NCBI GenBank assembly: GCA_020073145.1
Contig: JAIQFS010000004.1
Coordinates: forward strand, 62,001-126,000
Length of the DNA stretch: 64,000 nt
From: Terriglobia bacterium
GTDB taxonomy: Bacteria > Acidobacteriota > Terriglobia > Bryobacterales > Bryobacteraceae
Reading direction: 5' to 3'
Under the pieces are notes generated by a model. That model did not search any database and was not told where the DNA came from. It saw nothing but the letters and a program-made list of their open reading frames with translations. The number at the start of each line of letters is the position of its first letter. The stretch's first letter is position 1. Positions 34,321 through 42,970 of this stretch are shown piece after piece. The translations under genes were made by a program, and so were the position numbers.

Positions 34321-35997
34321 ATGACGAAGCAACGATATGCGATTCACGCACTGGCCTTCGCGGCTTTTGCCTCCCTATCCATCGGCTGGGCCGCGGATGT
34401 TCCGCCGCCGGATGCGAATAGCGGGAGCCAAGCGGCGCAGATCCAGCAGTTGAAAGCGCAGTTAGACCAGCAGCAGAGGCAGATCGAAGCCTTGCGAGTG
34501 GCGCTGGAGGCCCAGAAGAAAGCGTTGGAGCAAACCGAAAGCGCCGTGGCGCCGGCCGAGCCGGAGCACAAGATGCCGAACCTGGGCGACGTGGCCTCCA
34601 CCACGCCGTTCATTCCGCGCGGCGTGGCCCCGGCGGTGGCCGCGGCGGTGCCGCCGCCTCCCCCGCAGGCGGAAGCGGCAGCCCAGCCCTCGCCGTTGCA
34701 GATCCATCTCGGCGATGCCACCATCACGCCAGTCGGGTTCATGGATATCACCAACACCTTCCGGAGCACCAACGCCGGCTCCAGTCTGCAGACGAACTTC
34801 GGCAGCTTTCCATACAACAACACCGTTCAAGGACGGATGACGGAGGACAAGTGGAGCGCCGAGAACTCGCGTTTGGGGCTTCGGGTGGACGCCAAGGTAC
34901 ACGGCGCGAACGTGCTCGGATATTTTGAGGGCGACTTCGTTGGCCTCGGCAACGCCGCCAACAACACTCAGGTGTCCAGCAACAGCATGTTGTTCCGCAT
35001 CCGCCAGTATTATGTTGACGTGCGCAAGGGCTTCTGGGAAGTGCTAGCCGGCCAGGCCTGGAGCATGCTCCTGCCGAACCGCCGCGGCATGTCCCCGCTG
35101 CCCGCCGATCTGTTCTACACCCAGGTGGTCGACGTCAACTACACCAACGGCTTGTTCTGGGGCCGCATCCCGGGTATTCGAGTCATCGGCCACCCCAGCA
35201 AGACCGTGGCGTTCGGCCTGGCGCTGGAGAACTCCTCGCAGTACTTCGGAGGCTCCGGCGGCGGAGGCACTCCGGTTCTGCCGGCTGCTCTTGCCACGAG
35301 CTACAACACTGAACTGGACAACGGTGTGAACAACGATCGAACCATCGCCAACGTGCATCCGGATATCATCGCCAAGTTTACGGTGGATCCCTCCTCCAAG
35401 TTCCATTTCGAAATGGGCGGCGTAGAGAGCACAGTGCGGTTGTTCAACCAAGGCACCAACCAGTACTTCACCAAAGCCGGCGGCGGCGTAACGCTCAGCC
35501 TCAATGCCGAGATCGTGAAGAATCTCCGGGTGGTTACAGCAAACTACTATAACGACGGCGGCGGGCGCTACATCTTCGGCGCGGCGCCGAACTTCATCGT
35601 TCGCGCCGATGGCAGTCCTTCGCTGGTCCATTCGGCATCTACCGTTTCCGGCTTCGAGGCCAGCATTAAGAACTTCGCCCCGTATATCTACTACGGCGGA
35701 GTCTACATCGACCGCAACACCGCGCTGGACGCCAACGGAACGACCAGGATTGGCTATGGTTTCCCGGGCTCCGGCAACGGCCAGAACCGCAGCATTCAAG
35801 AAATCACAACCGGCTGGACCCATACCATCTGGCGCGATGGCAAATACGGCGCCCTGCAGTGGATGGCTCAGTATGCCTACCTCTTCCGCAACCCCTGGTC
35901 TGTGGCCGCGAATGCACCCAAAAACGCACATGAGAGCGTACTGTGGTTCAACTTGCGCTACGTGCTGCCGGGAAGCGCGCCGACAATCCAGTATTAG
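34321..35997 (+). CDS. Outer-membrane porin with N-terminal coiled coil, likely phosphate-induced
   Basis: The 558-residue product has a signal peptide (residues 1-25, GWAA), a Gln-rich coiled coil (about 39-78, AQIQQLKAQLDQQQRQIEAL) and a Pro/Ala linker. A long beta-barrel region follows that ends in an aromatic residue (PTIQY). The coiled-coil-plus-barrel plan is that of DcaP-type trimeric porins. An AAAGGAAC ribosome site precedes the ATG. Its place between phoR and pstS, with Pho-box-like repeats on both sides, suggests that it lets phosphate or phosphate esters across the outer membrane. Substrate selectivity is inferred from context only. Confidence 0.8.
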   Translation: MTKQRYAIHALAFAAFASLSIGWAADVPPPDANSGSQAAQIQQLKAQLDQQQRQIEALRVALEAQKKALEQTESAVAPAEPEHKMPNLGDVASTTPFIPRGVAPAVAAAVPPPPPQAEAAAQPSPLQIHLGDATITPVGFMDITNTFRSTNAGSSLQTNFGSFPYNNTVQGRMTEDKWSAENSRLGLRVDAKVHGANVLGYFEGDFVGLGNAANNTQVSSNSMLFRIRQYYVDVRKGFWEVLAGQAWSMLLPNRRGMSPLPADLFYTQVVDVNYTNGLFWGRIPGIRVIGHPSKTVAFGLALENSSQYFGGSGGGGTPVLPAALATSYNTELDNGVNNDRTIANVHPDIIAKFTVDPSSKFHFEMGGVESTVRLFNQGTNQYFTKAGGGVTLSLNAEIVKNLRVVTANYYNDGGGRYIFGAAPNFIVRADGSPSLVHSASTVSGFEASIKNFAPYIYYGGVYIDRNTALDANGTTRIGYGFPGSGNGQNRSIQEITTGWTHTIWRDGKYGALQWMAQYAYLFRNPWSVAANAPKNAHESVLWFNLRYVLPGSAPTIQY

Positions 35998-36014
35998 CGA
36001 CGACCCGCGACGAA

Positions 36015-36047
36015 CTGTAGCGAGATCGTAACCGAACTGTAACCAAC
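36015..36047 (+). promoter_or_regulatory. Three-unit Pho box upstream of pstS
   Basis: Three direct 11-bp units lie head to tail: CTGTAGCGAGA (36015-36025), TCGTAACCGAA (36026-36036) and CTGTAACCAAC (36037-36047). PhoB sites in other bacteria are 7-bp CTGTCAT-like units repeated every 11 bp, so the phasing is exact and the sequence close. The repeat ends 29 bases before the pstS ATG, with CAAAAT and an AAGGAGA ribosome site in between. Confidence 0.7.
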
Positions 36048-36076
36048 CGAATGGCAAAATTAAGGAGACAACGAAC

Positions 36077-37087
36077 ATGAAAAGACAATTGCTGGCCTTG
36101 GCGGGCGTATGCGCATTGGGCGTGTCCGTTGCCGCAGCACAACATATCACCGCCGCAGGAGCGACGTTTCCTGCGCCGGTCTACCAAAAGTGGTTCGATG
36201 AATACCACAAGATGCATTCCGGCGTCGAAGTCAACTATCAGTCCATTGGGTCGGGTGCGGGTATCCAGCAGTTGACCTCCGGAACGGTGGATTTCGGCGC
36301 GTCGGACATGCCGATGACGGATGCGCAGATCTCAAAGGTGAAGGTGCACACCCTGCATTTCCCCACGGTCCTGGGCGCCGTCGTGCCGACCTACAACATT
36401 GCGGGGGTCACCGCGGAGTTGAAATTCAGCGGCGAAGCGCTGGCGGGCATCTACCTGGGCGACATCAAGAAATGGAATGACCCGGCTCTGATGAAGGACA
36501 ACCCGGGCGTCAAGCTGCCGGCGGAAGACATCGTGGTGGTTCACCGGTCGGACGGGAGCGGCACGTCGTTTATCTGGACCGACTACCTGTCCAAAGTGAG
36601 TCCAACCTGGAAGAGTAAGGTGGGGGCCAACACGTCGGTGAGCTGGCCGGCGGGCCTGGGCGGTAAAGGGAACGAAGGCGTGGCGGGCACGGTCAAACAA
36701 ACTCCGAATTCGATCGGCTATGTCGAGTTGATCTACGCGATCCAAAACAATATGGCATACGGTTCGGTGAAGAACGAGGCCGGCGCCTACGTCAAAGCGA
36801 GTCTGGCGACGGTCAGTGCGGCAGCCGCGGGGGCGGCCAAGGAGATGCCGGAGGATTTCCGGGTTTCGATTACCAACGCCCCGGGGAAGACCGCGTATCC
36901 GATTTCGAGTTTCACGTGGATGCTGATTCCCAGTGAAATTCCGGATGCAGGCAAAGCCCAGGCCATCAAGGCCTTTCTGCAATGGATGGTGACCGACGGC
37001 CAAAAGATGACATCGGCCTTGGCCTACGCGCCGCTGCCGAAGGAAGTGGTCGCCAAGGAGACGAAACAGATCGCGATGATTAAATAG
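36077..37087 (+). CDS. pstS: Phosphate-binding periplasmic protein PstS
   Basis: The 336-residue protein has a signal peptide (residues 1-21, VAAAQ) and the PstS landmarks: AAGATFPAPVYQKWF at the mature start and YQSIGSGAGIQQLTSGTVDFG, then SDMPMTD. Further landmarks are LSGEALAGIYLGD-like FSGEALAGIYLGDIKKWND and VVHRSDGSGTSFIWTDYL. Ser, Thr, Asp and Arg residues in these loops bind phosphate. It delivers phosphate to the PstCA permease. A three-unit Pho box and a clear AAGGAGA site lie just before it. First gene of pstSCAB. Confidence 0.95.
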   Translation: MKRQLLALAGVCALGVSVAAAQHITAAGATFPAPVYQKWFDEYHKMHSGVEVNYQSIGSGAGIQQLTSGTVDFGASDMPMTDAQISKVKVHTLHFPTVLGAVVPTYNIAGVTAELKFSGEALAGIYLGDIKKWNDPALMKDNPGVKLPAEDIVVVHRSDGSGTSFIWTDYLSKVSPTWKSKVGANTSVSWPAGLGGKGNEGVAGTVKQTPNSIGYVELIYAIQNNMAYGSVKNEAGAYVKASLATVSAAAAGAAKEMPEDFRVSITNAPGKTAYPISSFTWMLIPSEIPDAGKAQAIKAFLQWMVTDGQKMTSALAYAPLPKEVVAKETKQIAMIK

Positions 37088-37113
37088 TTGCATTCGAGCG
37101 ATCAATCGGCCGC

Positions 37114-38076
37114 ATGGCTACTCAAACAGCGGTACTAGAACGGACCGCAGTTCGGAAAACGGCACAAACGGGCGACACCGTCGCCCGTTTGGTCGCTCTT
37201 ACCTTCGCCTCCGTGGTTCTGCTGATCGTCGCGGTTCTGGTATTCGAGTTGTGGGTGGGTTCGGCCGCGGCCCGCCACAAGCTGGGTTGGAGCTTCCTGT
37301 TTTCCTCCGATTGGGATCCTGTTACCGAAAAATTCGGGGCGGCGCCGTTTATGTACGGCACCGTGGTTACCTCGGTTTTGGCTTTGCTGATTTCCGTTCC
37401 GCTAGGCGTAGGCGCCGCGGTATTTCTCTCGGAGCTCGCGCCGGCCAGTATCTCCAACGCACTCACCTTTCTAATCGAGCTGCTGGCGGCGATTCCCAGC
37501 GTCATTTACGGGATGCTGGCGCTCTTCACGCTGGTGCCGTTGATGCGCAACTACGGCGAGCCCTTCCTGAAAAAGTCCTTCGGATTTCTTCCGCTTTTTC
37601 GAGGACCCGCCTTCGGCGTGGGGTTTTTGACGGCCGGCATGATTCTGGCCGTTATGTCGTTCCCTTTCATCATCTCGGTATCGCGTGAGGCTTTGCTGGC
37701 GGTGCCGCGCGACCAGCGGGAGGCGTCCCTGGCGTTGGGCGCCACACGATGGGAGACCACATCGCAAGTGGTCGTTCCCTACGCCCGGCTAGGCATACTC
37801 GGCTCGATTTTCCTGGGGCTCGCCCGCGCCTTGGGGGAGACGATGGCGGTCACCATGGTGATTGGCAACGACCCGAGCATTCACGCTTCGCTGTTTGCCC
37901 CGGGGTATACGATTGCCGCGGTCATCGCCAACGAGTTCACGGAAGCGACCGGCAGCGTCTACCCGGCGGCGTTGGTGGAACTGGGGCTGGTGCTGTTCTG
38001 CATCACCATTGTCATTAATGCGCTGGCGCGGATTTTGATCCTCGCCACCACCAGCAAGGGTTCCAAAAGGCCATAA
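37114..38076 (+). CDS. pstC: Phosphate ABC transporter permease PstC
   Basis: The 320-residue inner-membrane protein has about six to seven helices, the first at residues 26-48. Landmarks are FLSELAPASISNALTFLIEL, LAAIPSVIYGMLALFTLVPL and the EAA loop ALLAVPRDQREASLALGATRWET. The end of that loop contacts the PstB ATPase. Length and order match PstC. It starts 27 bases after pstS, with a weak ribosome site, and is followed by pstA after two bases. Confidence 0.94.
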   Translation: MATQTAVLERTAVRKTAQTGDTVARLVALTFASVVLLIVAVLVFELWVGSAAARHKLGWSFLFSSDWDPVTEKFGAAPFMYGTVVTSVLALLISVPLGVGAAVFLSELAPASISNALTFLIELLAAIPSVIYGMLALFTLVPLMRNYGEPFLKKSFGFLPLFRGPAFGVGFLTAGMILAVMSFPFIISVSREALLAVPRDQREASLALGATRWETTSQVVVPYARLGILGSIFLGLARALGETMAVTMVIGNDPSIHASLFAPGYTIAAVIANEFTEATGSVYPAALVELGLVLFCITIVINALARILILATTSKGSKRP

Positions 38077-38078
38077 CC

Positions 38079-38924
38079 ATGCTCCTGCGCTGGCGCAAAA
38101 CCGTCAACTACATCATGCTCGGGCTGACCGGTGTCTGCACGGTGCTGGCGGTTTCGGCTCTTTTCGTCATCCTGGCGTATCTGCTGTACTTTGGCGGCAA
38201 GTCCCTGGATTGGAACTTCTTCACCAAACTCCCCGCTCCGCCTGGGGAAAGCGGGGGAGGCATGGCCAACGCCATCGTGGGCAGCCTGGAAATCCTGGGG
38301 TTGGCGGGTCTGATCGGCATCCCCGTGGGATTTCTGGCGGGCGTGTACCTCTCCGAATTCGAAGACAAAGCTTTTGCGGCGCTGGTGCGATACACGGCGG
38401 ACCTGCTGAACGGCGTGCCGTCCATCATCGTAGGGATTCTGGCGTGGGCCCTGGTGGTGGTCCCGATGAAGACCTTTTCGGCGCTGGCCGGCGCCATCGC
38501 CTTGAGCGTGATGCTGATTCCGATCGTGACGCGGCAGACGGAACAATTCCTGCGGGAGGTCCCCATGGCCCTCCGGGAAGGGGCTTTGGCGCTGGGCGCC
38601 AATAAGTGGAAAATGATCGCCACCGTGGTGGTGCCGGCAGGAAGCAAGGGCGTCCTGACCGGGATGATCCTGGGCATGGCGCGGATTGCCGGCGAAGCCG
38701 CGCCTTTGCTGTTCACTGCTCTCAACAACCAGTTCTGGGCCCGCGGCCTCAGGCAGCCGACCGCAACCCTGCCCTACATGATTTTCTATAAGGCCGGTGC
38801 GCCCTATGAGGATTGGCATCGCGAGGCCTGGGCGGCTGGGCTGGTCCTGATCACGATGGTGTTGGTCGCAAACATTCTGGCCCGAATGGTTTTAGCGCGG
38901 GGGATCTCGGTTCCGCGCGGATAA
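38079..38924 (+). CDS. pstA: Phosphate ABC transporter permease PstA
   Basis: The 281-residue inner-membrane protein has six helices. It shows FFTKLPAPPGESGGGMANAI, typical of PstA, YTADLLNGVPSIIVGILAW, and the EAA loop MALREGALALGANKWKMI. It forms the phosphate channel with PstC. The start lies two bases after the pstC stop, with AAAAGG just upstream, indicating coupled translation. Confidence 0.94.
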   Translation: MLLRWRKTVNYIMLGLTGVCTVLAVSALFVILAYLLYFGGKSLDWNFFTKLPAPPGESGGGMANAIVGSLEILGLAGLIGIPVGFLAGVYLSEFEDKAFAALVRYTADLLNGVPSIIVGILAWALVVVPMKTFSALAGAIALSVMLIPIVTRQTEQFLREVPMALREGALALGANKWKMIATVVVPAGSKGVLTGMILGMARIAGEAAPLLFTALNNQFWARGLRQPTATLPYMIFYKAGAPYEDWHREAWAAGLVLITMVLVANILARMVLARGISVPRG

Positions 38925-38936
38925 CAGGAAGACTCT

Positions 38937-39767
38937 ATGGCGCCCACCCCCATGTCACCACCGCCGCGATCATCCCGCCCGGAATCTGTGCCGAAAATCC
39001 TAGAACCGGTGCCCGCCGTGAAACCCAAGCTCAAGGCCAGCAATATCAATTTTTACTACGGTGCGTTCCAGGCGCTGCATGACATTTCGCTGGACATGCA
39101 CACGAACCAGATCACGGCCTTGATCGGTCCTTCGGGCTGCGGCAAGTCGACGTTCCTGCGGACGCTGAACCGGATCAACGAGACGATTCGCCACTCGCGG
39201 GTCGAAGGGAAGATCCTGCTGGACGACGAAGACGTTCTGGGCGTGGATGTCACCAGCCTGCGGAGGCGCGTCGGGATGGTCTTCCAACGGCCCAATCCCT
39301 TTCCCAAATCGATCGCGGAGAATATCGCCTACGGCCTGAGGATTAATGGCATGGCCTCGCGCGGCGAGATGAAGGACCGGGTGGAGCACAGCCTGCGCCG
39401 GGCCGCTCTATGGGACGAAGTGAAGGACAAGCTCAACGAATCGGCCTACGCGCTATCGGGCGGCCAGCAGCAGCGGCTGTGTATCGCGCGGGCGCTGGCG
39501 GTGGACCCGGAAGTGCTTCTGCTGGACGAGCCGTGCTCGGCGCTCGATCCCATCGCCACGGCCAAGATCGAGGAGTTGATGTTCGGCCTCAAGGATCAAT
39601 GCACCATGGTCATCGTGACCCACAACATGCAGCAGGCCGCCCGCGTGGCCGACAATACGGGATTCTTCCTGCTGGGCAAGATGATCGAGTTCGACAAGAC
39701 CGACACCATCTTCAAAAACCCTTCGCGCAAGGAAACTGAAGACTATATTACGGGCCGGTTCGGTTAG
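38937..39767 (+). CDS. pstB: Phosphate ABC transporter ATP-binding protein PstB
   Basis: The 276-residue ATPase has Walker [10 protein letters not shown], the Q loop in [15 protein letters not shown], the signature [15 protein letters not shown] and Walker [14 protein letters not shown], then [13 protein letters not shown]. The N-terminus is about 30 residues longer than usual, being Pro/Ser-rich ([18 protein letters not shown]), with no obvious function. AGGAAGA precedes the ATG at 38937. It powers PstCA and, with PhoU, takes part in signalling to PhoR. Confidence 0.95.
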   Translation: MAPTPMSPPPRSSRPESVPKILEPVPAVKPKLKASNINFYYGAFQALHDISLDMHTNQITALIGPSGCGKSTFLRTLNRINETIRHSRVEGKILLDDEDVLGVDVTSLRRRVGMVFQRPNPFPKSIAENIAYGLRINGMASRGEMKDRVEHSLRRAALWDEVKDKLNESAYALSGGQQQRLCIARALAVDPEVLLLDEPCSALDPIATAKIEELMFGLKDQCTMVIVTHNMQQAARVADNTGFFLLGKMIEFDKTDTIFKNPSRKETEDYITGRFG

Positions 39768-39781
39768 AGAGAAGGGGGCGC

Positions 39782-39787
39782 TATAAT
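39782..39787 (+). promoter_or_regulatory. Putative -10 element (TATAAT) before phoU
   Basis: A perfect TATAAT lies in the 53-bp gap between pstB and phoU, 33 bases before the GTG. The -35 region (TTCGGT, spacer 17) is weak. It may give phoU expression independent of the pst promoter. Confidence 0.4.
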
Positions 39788-39820
39788 CACGTACAAGAAA
39801 CGCGCGAGGAGGTCATAGCC

Positions 39821-40489
39821 GTGCGGCACTTTACCATCGAACTGGAAGAACTCAATCAGAAGCTGCTGCAGATGGGCGGGCTGGTGGAGCAGGCCATTCA
39901 CCGCAGTGTCCGGGCGTTGCTGGAACAAGACCGGGACCTGGCCGAAGAAGTCATCCGCGATGAGCCCAAGATCAACCGCATGGAGATGGAGATCGACGGT
40001 TTGGTCACGCGCCTGTTGGCGCTGCGCCAGCCAGTGGCGCGCGATCTACGCCTGCTGACGGCCGCGCTCAAGATCAACAACGACCTGGAGCGTATCGGAG
40101 ACCTCGCCAACCATATCGCCGAACGCTCCCTGTCGCTGATGCACCATCCGCTGGTGAAGCCGATGACGGACATTCCCAAGATGGCGTCCCTGGTGCAGTC
40201 GATGCTGCTGAAGTGCCTGGATGCGTTCGTCAACAGTGACGCCGATTTGGCTCACACCGTACTGCTCTCCGACGCCGAGGTGGACCTGTTGCGGGACGGC
40301 GTCTATAGCGAGCTGCTCGAGATCATGCAGCGCGATCCGAGCGTGCTGACGGCGGCCATCGACCTGATCTTCGTGGCGCGCAACCTGGAGCGAATTGGAG
40401 ATCACGCTACCAATATTGCCGAGGACGTGGTGTTTCTGGTGAAAGGAATTGACGTTCGGCACCATGCCGAACAAACGGAGAGCGCGTAG
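39821..40489 (+). CDS. phoU: Phosphate signalling complex protein PhoU
   Basis: The 222-residue protein is two three-helix bundles. Each has the metal-binding pattern of the family: the first with EEVIRDEPKINRMEMEIDGL and AALKINNDLERIGDLANHIAE, the second with LSDAEVDLLRDGVYSELLEI and DLIFVARNLERIGDHATNIAED. It starts at GTG, eight bases after a strong GAGGAGG site; the N-terminus FTIELEELNQKLLQMG confirms the start. PhoU damps PstSCAB transport and keeps PhoR in its inhibiting state when phosphate is plentiful. Confidence 0.94.
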   Translation: MRHFTIELEELNQKLLQMGGLVEQAIHRSVRALLEQDRDLAEEVIRDEPKINRMEMEIDGLVTRLLALRQPVARDLRLLTAALKINNDLERIGDLANHIAERSLSLMHHPLVKPMTDIPKMASLVQSMLLKCLDAFVNSDADLAHTVLLSDAEVDLLRDGVYSELLEIMQRDPSVLTAAIDLIFVARNLERIGDHATNIAEDVVFLVKGIDVRHHAEQTESA

Positions 40490-40532
40490 GGCGCGGCTCC
40501 CAGATTTCATTCCGGTTTATATGGGATTGCGA

Positions 40533-40538
40533 TATCAT
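40533..40538 (+). promoter_or_regulatory. Putative leaderless -10 element (TATCAT)
   Basis: TATCAT occupies positions -12 to -7 relative to the ATG at 40545, the place expected when transcription starts at the A of the ATG. There is no ribosome site. Confidence 0.4.
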
Positions 40539-40544
40539 GAGAAT

Positions 40545-40931
40545 ATGCCAGTGAAAGCCGAGCAAGAGTCCGTAATTCTGGCGATGGACCGCGGGAACGG
40601 CGATGTCAGGCTGATTACAACCACCTTAGAGAAGGCCGGGTTTCAGGTGTCCGCCTCCTCGGACCAACCGAGCATATTGAATCTGTGCCGCGCGGCCGAT
40701 CATTGCGTTCGACTCGTCATCATCGATACCACTGCCCCTGAAATTCAGACCTCCGAACTCGTGGAAGGCTTGCGCCAGATCGATCCGGGAATCCGGGTCA
40801 TCACGGTGTCGGACCAGAACGAGTCCAACGCCCCCGGAACCCGAGTCGGGCATCTGAAGCGGCCGTTCCGGCGCGCTCAATTGCTGGGATCCGTCCTCGA
40901 AGCCACTCAACCGTTGTATCGCACGGCCTGA
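40545..40931 (+). CDS. Stand-alone receiver-like domain protein, semi-degenerate
   Basis: The 128-residue product has the receiver-fold pattern: strand SVILAMDRGNGDVRL, helix TTTLEKAGFQVSAS, the phosphorylation-site strand LVIIDTTAPEIQTSELV with Asp61, strand IRVITVSDQ and the C-terminal Lys loop LKRPFRRAQLLG. Asp61 and Lys105 are in place, but the N-terminal acidic pair is MD instead of DD and the Lys loop has an extra Arg before Pro. It has no output domain. It follows phoU, but a TATCAT -10 immediately before the ATG suggests its own leaderless transcript. Partner unknown. Confidence 0.65.
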   Translation: MPVKAEQESVILAMDRGNGDVRLITTTLEKAGFQVSASSDQPSILNLCRAADHCVRLVIIDTTAPEIQTSELVEGLRQIDPGIRVITVSDQNESNAPGTRVGHLKRPFRRAQLLGSVLEATQPLYRTA

Positions 40932-40942
40932 ACGGCCGGCCG

Positions 40943-42256
40943 CTACTCGTGCCGAGCGGTCTTCAGGGCTCGCACCAGCGTGGTGAGCACGAATCCGAGC
41001 ACCAGTAGCGCGGCCAGCACCTGGAGCGGCTGGTCGTAGATATGCACGCGGCTCGCGCCTGGAGCCAGCGCGGCACGAGCGCGGCTGGAAAGCTCGGTGA
41101 TGATCACAGGGCCCACCACGGCGGCGGCGCTCCAGGCCGTGAGAAGCGAGCCATGGATGGCGCCGACGTTGTCGACTCCGAAGATGTCGGCCAGAAACGC
41201 CGGAATGGTGGAGAAGCCGCCACCATACATCGTGAACACCACGAACAGGGCTGCTTCGAACAGCACCCAGTTCCGGCTCGCCGCAAACCGCGGAATCGCC
41301 AGGAACAGCATGATCTGCACCACAAAGAACACGAGGTAGGTGTTGCGGCGCCCGATATAGTCGGAGCAGGAGGCCCAGAAGAAGCGCCCGCCGGCATTAA
41401 ACAGGCTGATCAACGAGACGATGGCCCCAGCCTCCAGCGACGTCTTCTGAAACAGGTCCTGGGTCATGGGGGAGGCTTGCGCCAGAATCCCAATGCCCGC
41501 CGTGACGTTGATGAAGAGAATACCCCAGAGCAGGTAGAACTGTCGCGTGCCCAGCGCCTCATTGCGAGTGAGGCTGTGGCCGGTATGGATCATTTTTTGG
41601 GTCTTGACCGGCATCGTCCAGCCGGCCGGTCTCCAACCGTCGGGAGGGCGGCGCAGAATGCGCGCGCCGATCATCATGATGGCGAAATACACCGCGCCGA
41701 GCACCATGACGGTCTTGGCCACGCCGAACAGGTTCATGAAATAGACGTTCAAATACCCGGCCAGAAATGCGCCGCCGCCGAATCCCATGATGGCCATGCC
41801 GGTGGCCATCCCGCGGCGGTCCGGAAACCATTTCACCAGCGTGCTGACGGGCGCGATGTAGCCGAAGCCGCATCCCATGCCGCCAATCACGCCCATGCCG
41901 AGGAAGACCAGAACAGCCTGTTTCAGCGCCAGGCCGGCGCCGCCGATGATCAAGCCGCTGCCGAACAACAGGGCGGCCGCGGTAGCCGCTGCGCGCGGCC
42001 CCCGGCGCTCCACCCACGGCCCGCCGAACGCCGCGCTCAAGCCCAGCAGCACGAGCGCCGTGGTGAAGGTGGTATACGGGGGACTGAACCACCATGGGTT
42101 GCCGGGAAGCAAGGCTTGAATCGGCCGATTGAAGGTGCTCCACGCGTAGACAGAGCCGATGCAGATATGCACGGCCACCGCGCCGACCGGAATAAACCAG
42201 CGGTTGAAGCCGGTACCATTCTCGGTTGCCGTCATTACCCTATGTTGTGTGGCCAT
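40943..42256 (-). CDS. OFA-family MFS transporter (oxalate/formate antiporter-like)
   Basis: The 437-residue protein has twelve membrane helices. OFA-family landmarks are FIPVGAVAVHICIGSVYAWS near the start, GGMGCGFGYIAPVSTLVKWF, PDRRGMATGMAIMGFGGGAF, and IFGVDNVGAIHGSLLTAWS near the C-terminus. The family exchanges small carboxylates such as oxalate, formate or lactate. The start is supported by AGGAAGG seven bases before the ATG at 42256. It converges on the receiver-like gene with 11 bases between the stops. Confidence 0.88.
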   Translation of the reverse strand: MATQHRVMTATENGTGFNRWFIPVGAVAVHICIGSVYAWSTFNRPIQALLPGNPWWFSPPYTTFTTALVLLGLSAAFGGPWVERRGPRAAATAAALLFGSGLIIGGAGLALKQAVLVFLGMGVIGGMGCGFGYIAPVSTLVKWFPDRRGMATGMAIMGFGGGAFLAGYLNVYFMNLFGVAKTVMVLGAVYFAIMMIGARILRRPPDGWRPAGWTMPVKTQKMIHTGHSLTRNEALGTRQFYLLWGILFINVTAGIGILAQASPMTQDLFQKTSLEAGAIVSLISLFNAGGRFFWASCSDYIGRRNTYLVFFVVQIMLFLAIPRFAASRNWVLFEAALFVVFTMYGGGFSTIPAFLADIFGVDNVGAIHGSLLTAWSAAAVVGPVIITELSSRARAALAPGASRVHIYDQPLQVLAALLVLGFVLTTLVRALKTARHE

Positions 42257-42406
42257 TCAACAACCTTCCTGACAGTGGAGCGATTCTATCGTAGTCCCGT
42301 GCCGCCGCGCCATACTTTTTCGGGCACTTTTCGCTCCGCCACAAACTGCGCTGAATTGTTACATTCCCGTTTCAATCGCCAGCTTGAAGAGATACTGTAG
42401 ATAGCG

Positions 42407-42952
42407 GTGCCGCCGTCTCCCCTTTTCTATTTCGACTCCGCGACGCTGGCCGCGCAGGCGCGCGAGGTGCTGGGGCGACTGCCGCGGGTTACGGGTGAAC
42501 CCATTCGAATCCAACGGCGGCGCGGGCTGCGCGACCCGCATGGCGCGGTGCATGCCGGCTCCTATCTGCGCGAGCGCCGCATCGCCTTCGACTGCAGCCC
42601 GGGCGAATTCAACCGCGTTTTCGTTCACGAGTTGTTTCATTTTGTCTGGCTGCGATTGGGCAATCGGCGGCGGCATTCCTATGAAGCGTTGCTTCGTCTG
42701 GAAACGGAGGCGGGCGCGCGGGGGGAACTCGGCTGGTCGGCGGAATGGCGCAAGCAGGACTTGAGCGCGACCGACGTTCGCTCCCGCACCCGCCGTTGGC
42801 GCGAATACTGTTGTGAGAGTTTTTGCGATTCCGCCGCTTGGCTGTATTCGGGAGTGCGGCGGCACGAAGAGTTCACCCTGGCAGGGCGGCACCGGGACCG
42901 GCGGCGCCGGTGGTTCGCAGACCTGACAGAAGGCCGCCAAATATCGATATAA
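42407..42952 (+). CDS. HExxH-motif putative zinc metalloprotein
   Basis: The 181-residue product starts at GTG. Residues about 71-79 read FVHELFHFVW, an HExxH metallopeptidase-type motif. About 60 residues later CCESFCDSAAWLY offers a Glu and an Asp that could be the third zinc ligand, as in gluzincins. The protein is basic, Arg-rich and without signal peptide or membrane helix. I do not recognise a named family. It is 18 bases upstream of two thioredoxin lipoprotein genes and probably in their operon. Protease activity is an inference from the motif. Confidence 0.6.
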   Translation: MPPSPLFYFDSATLAAQAREVLGRLPRVTGEPIRIQRRRGLRDPHGAVHAGSYLRERRIAFDCSPGEFNRVFVHELFHFVWLRLGNRRRHSYEALLRLETEAGARGELGWSAEWRKQDLSATDVRSRTRRWREYCCESFCDSAAWLYSGVRRHEEFTLAGRHRDRRRRWFADLTEGRQISI

Positions 42953-42970
42953 TCGAATGAAGAGATCCCT

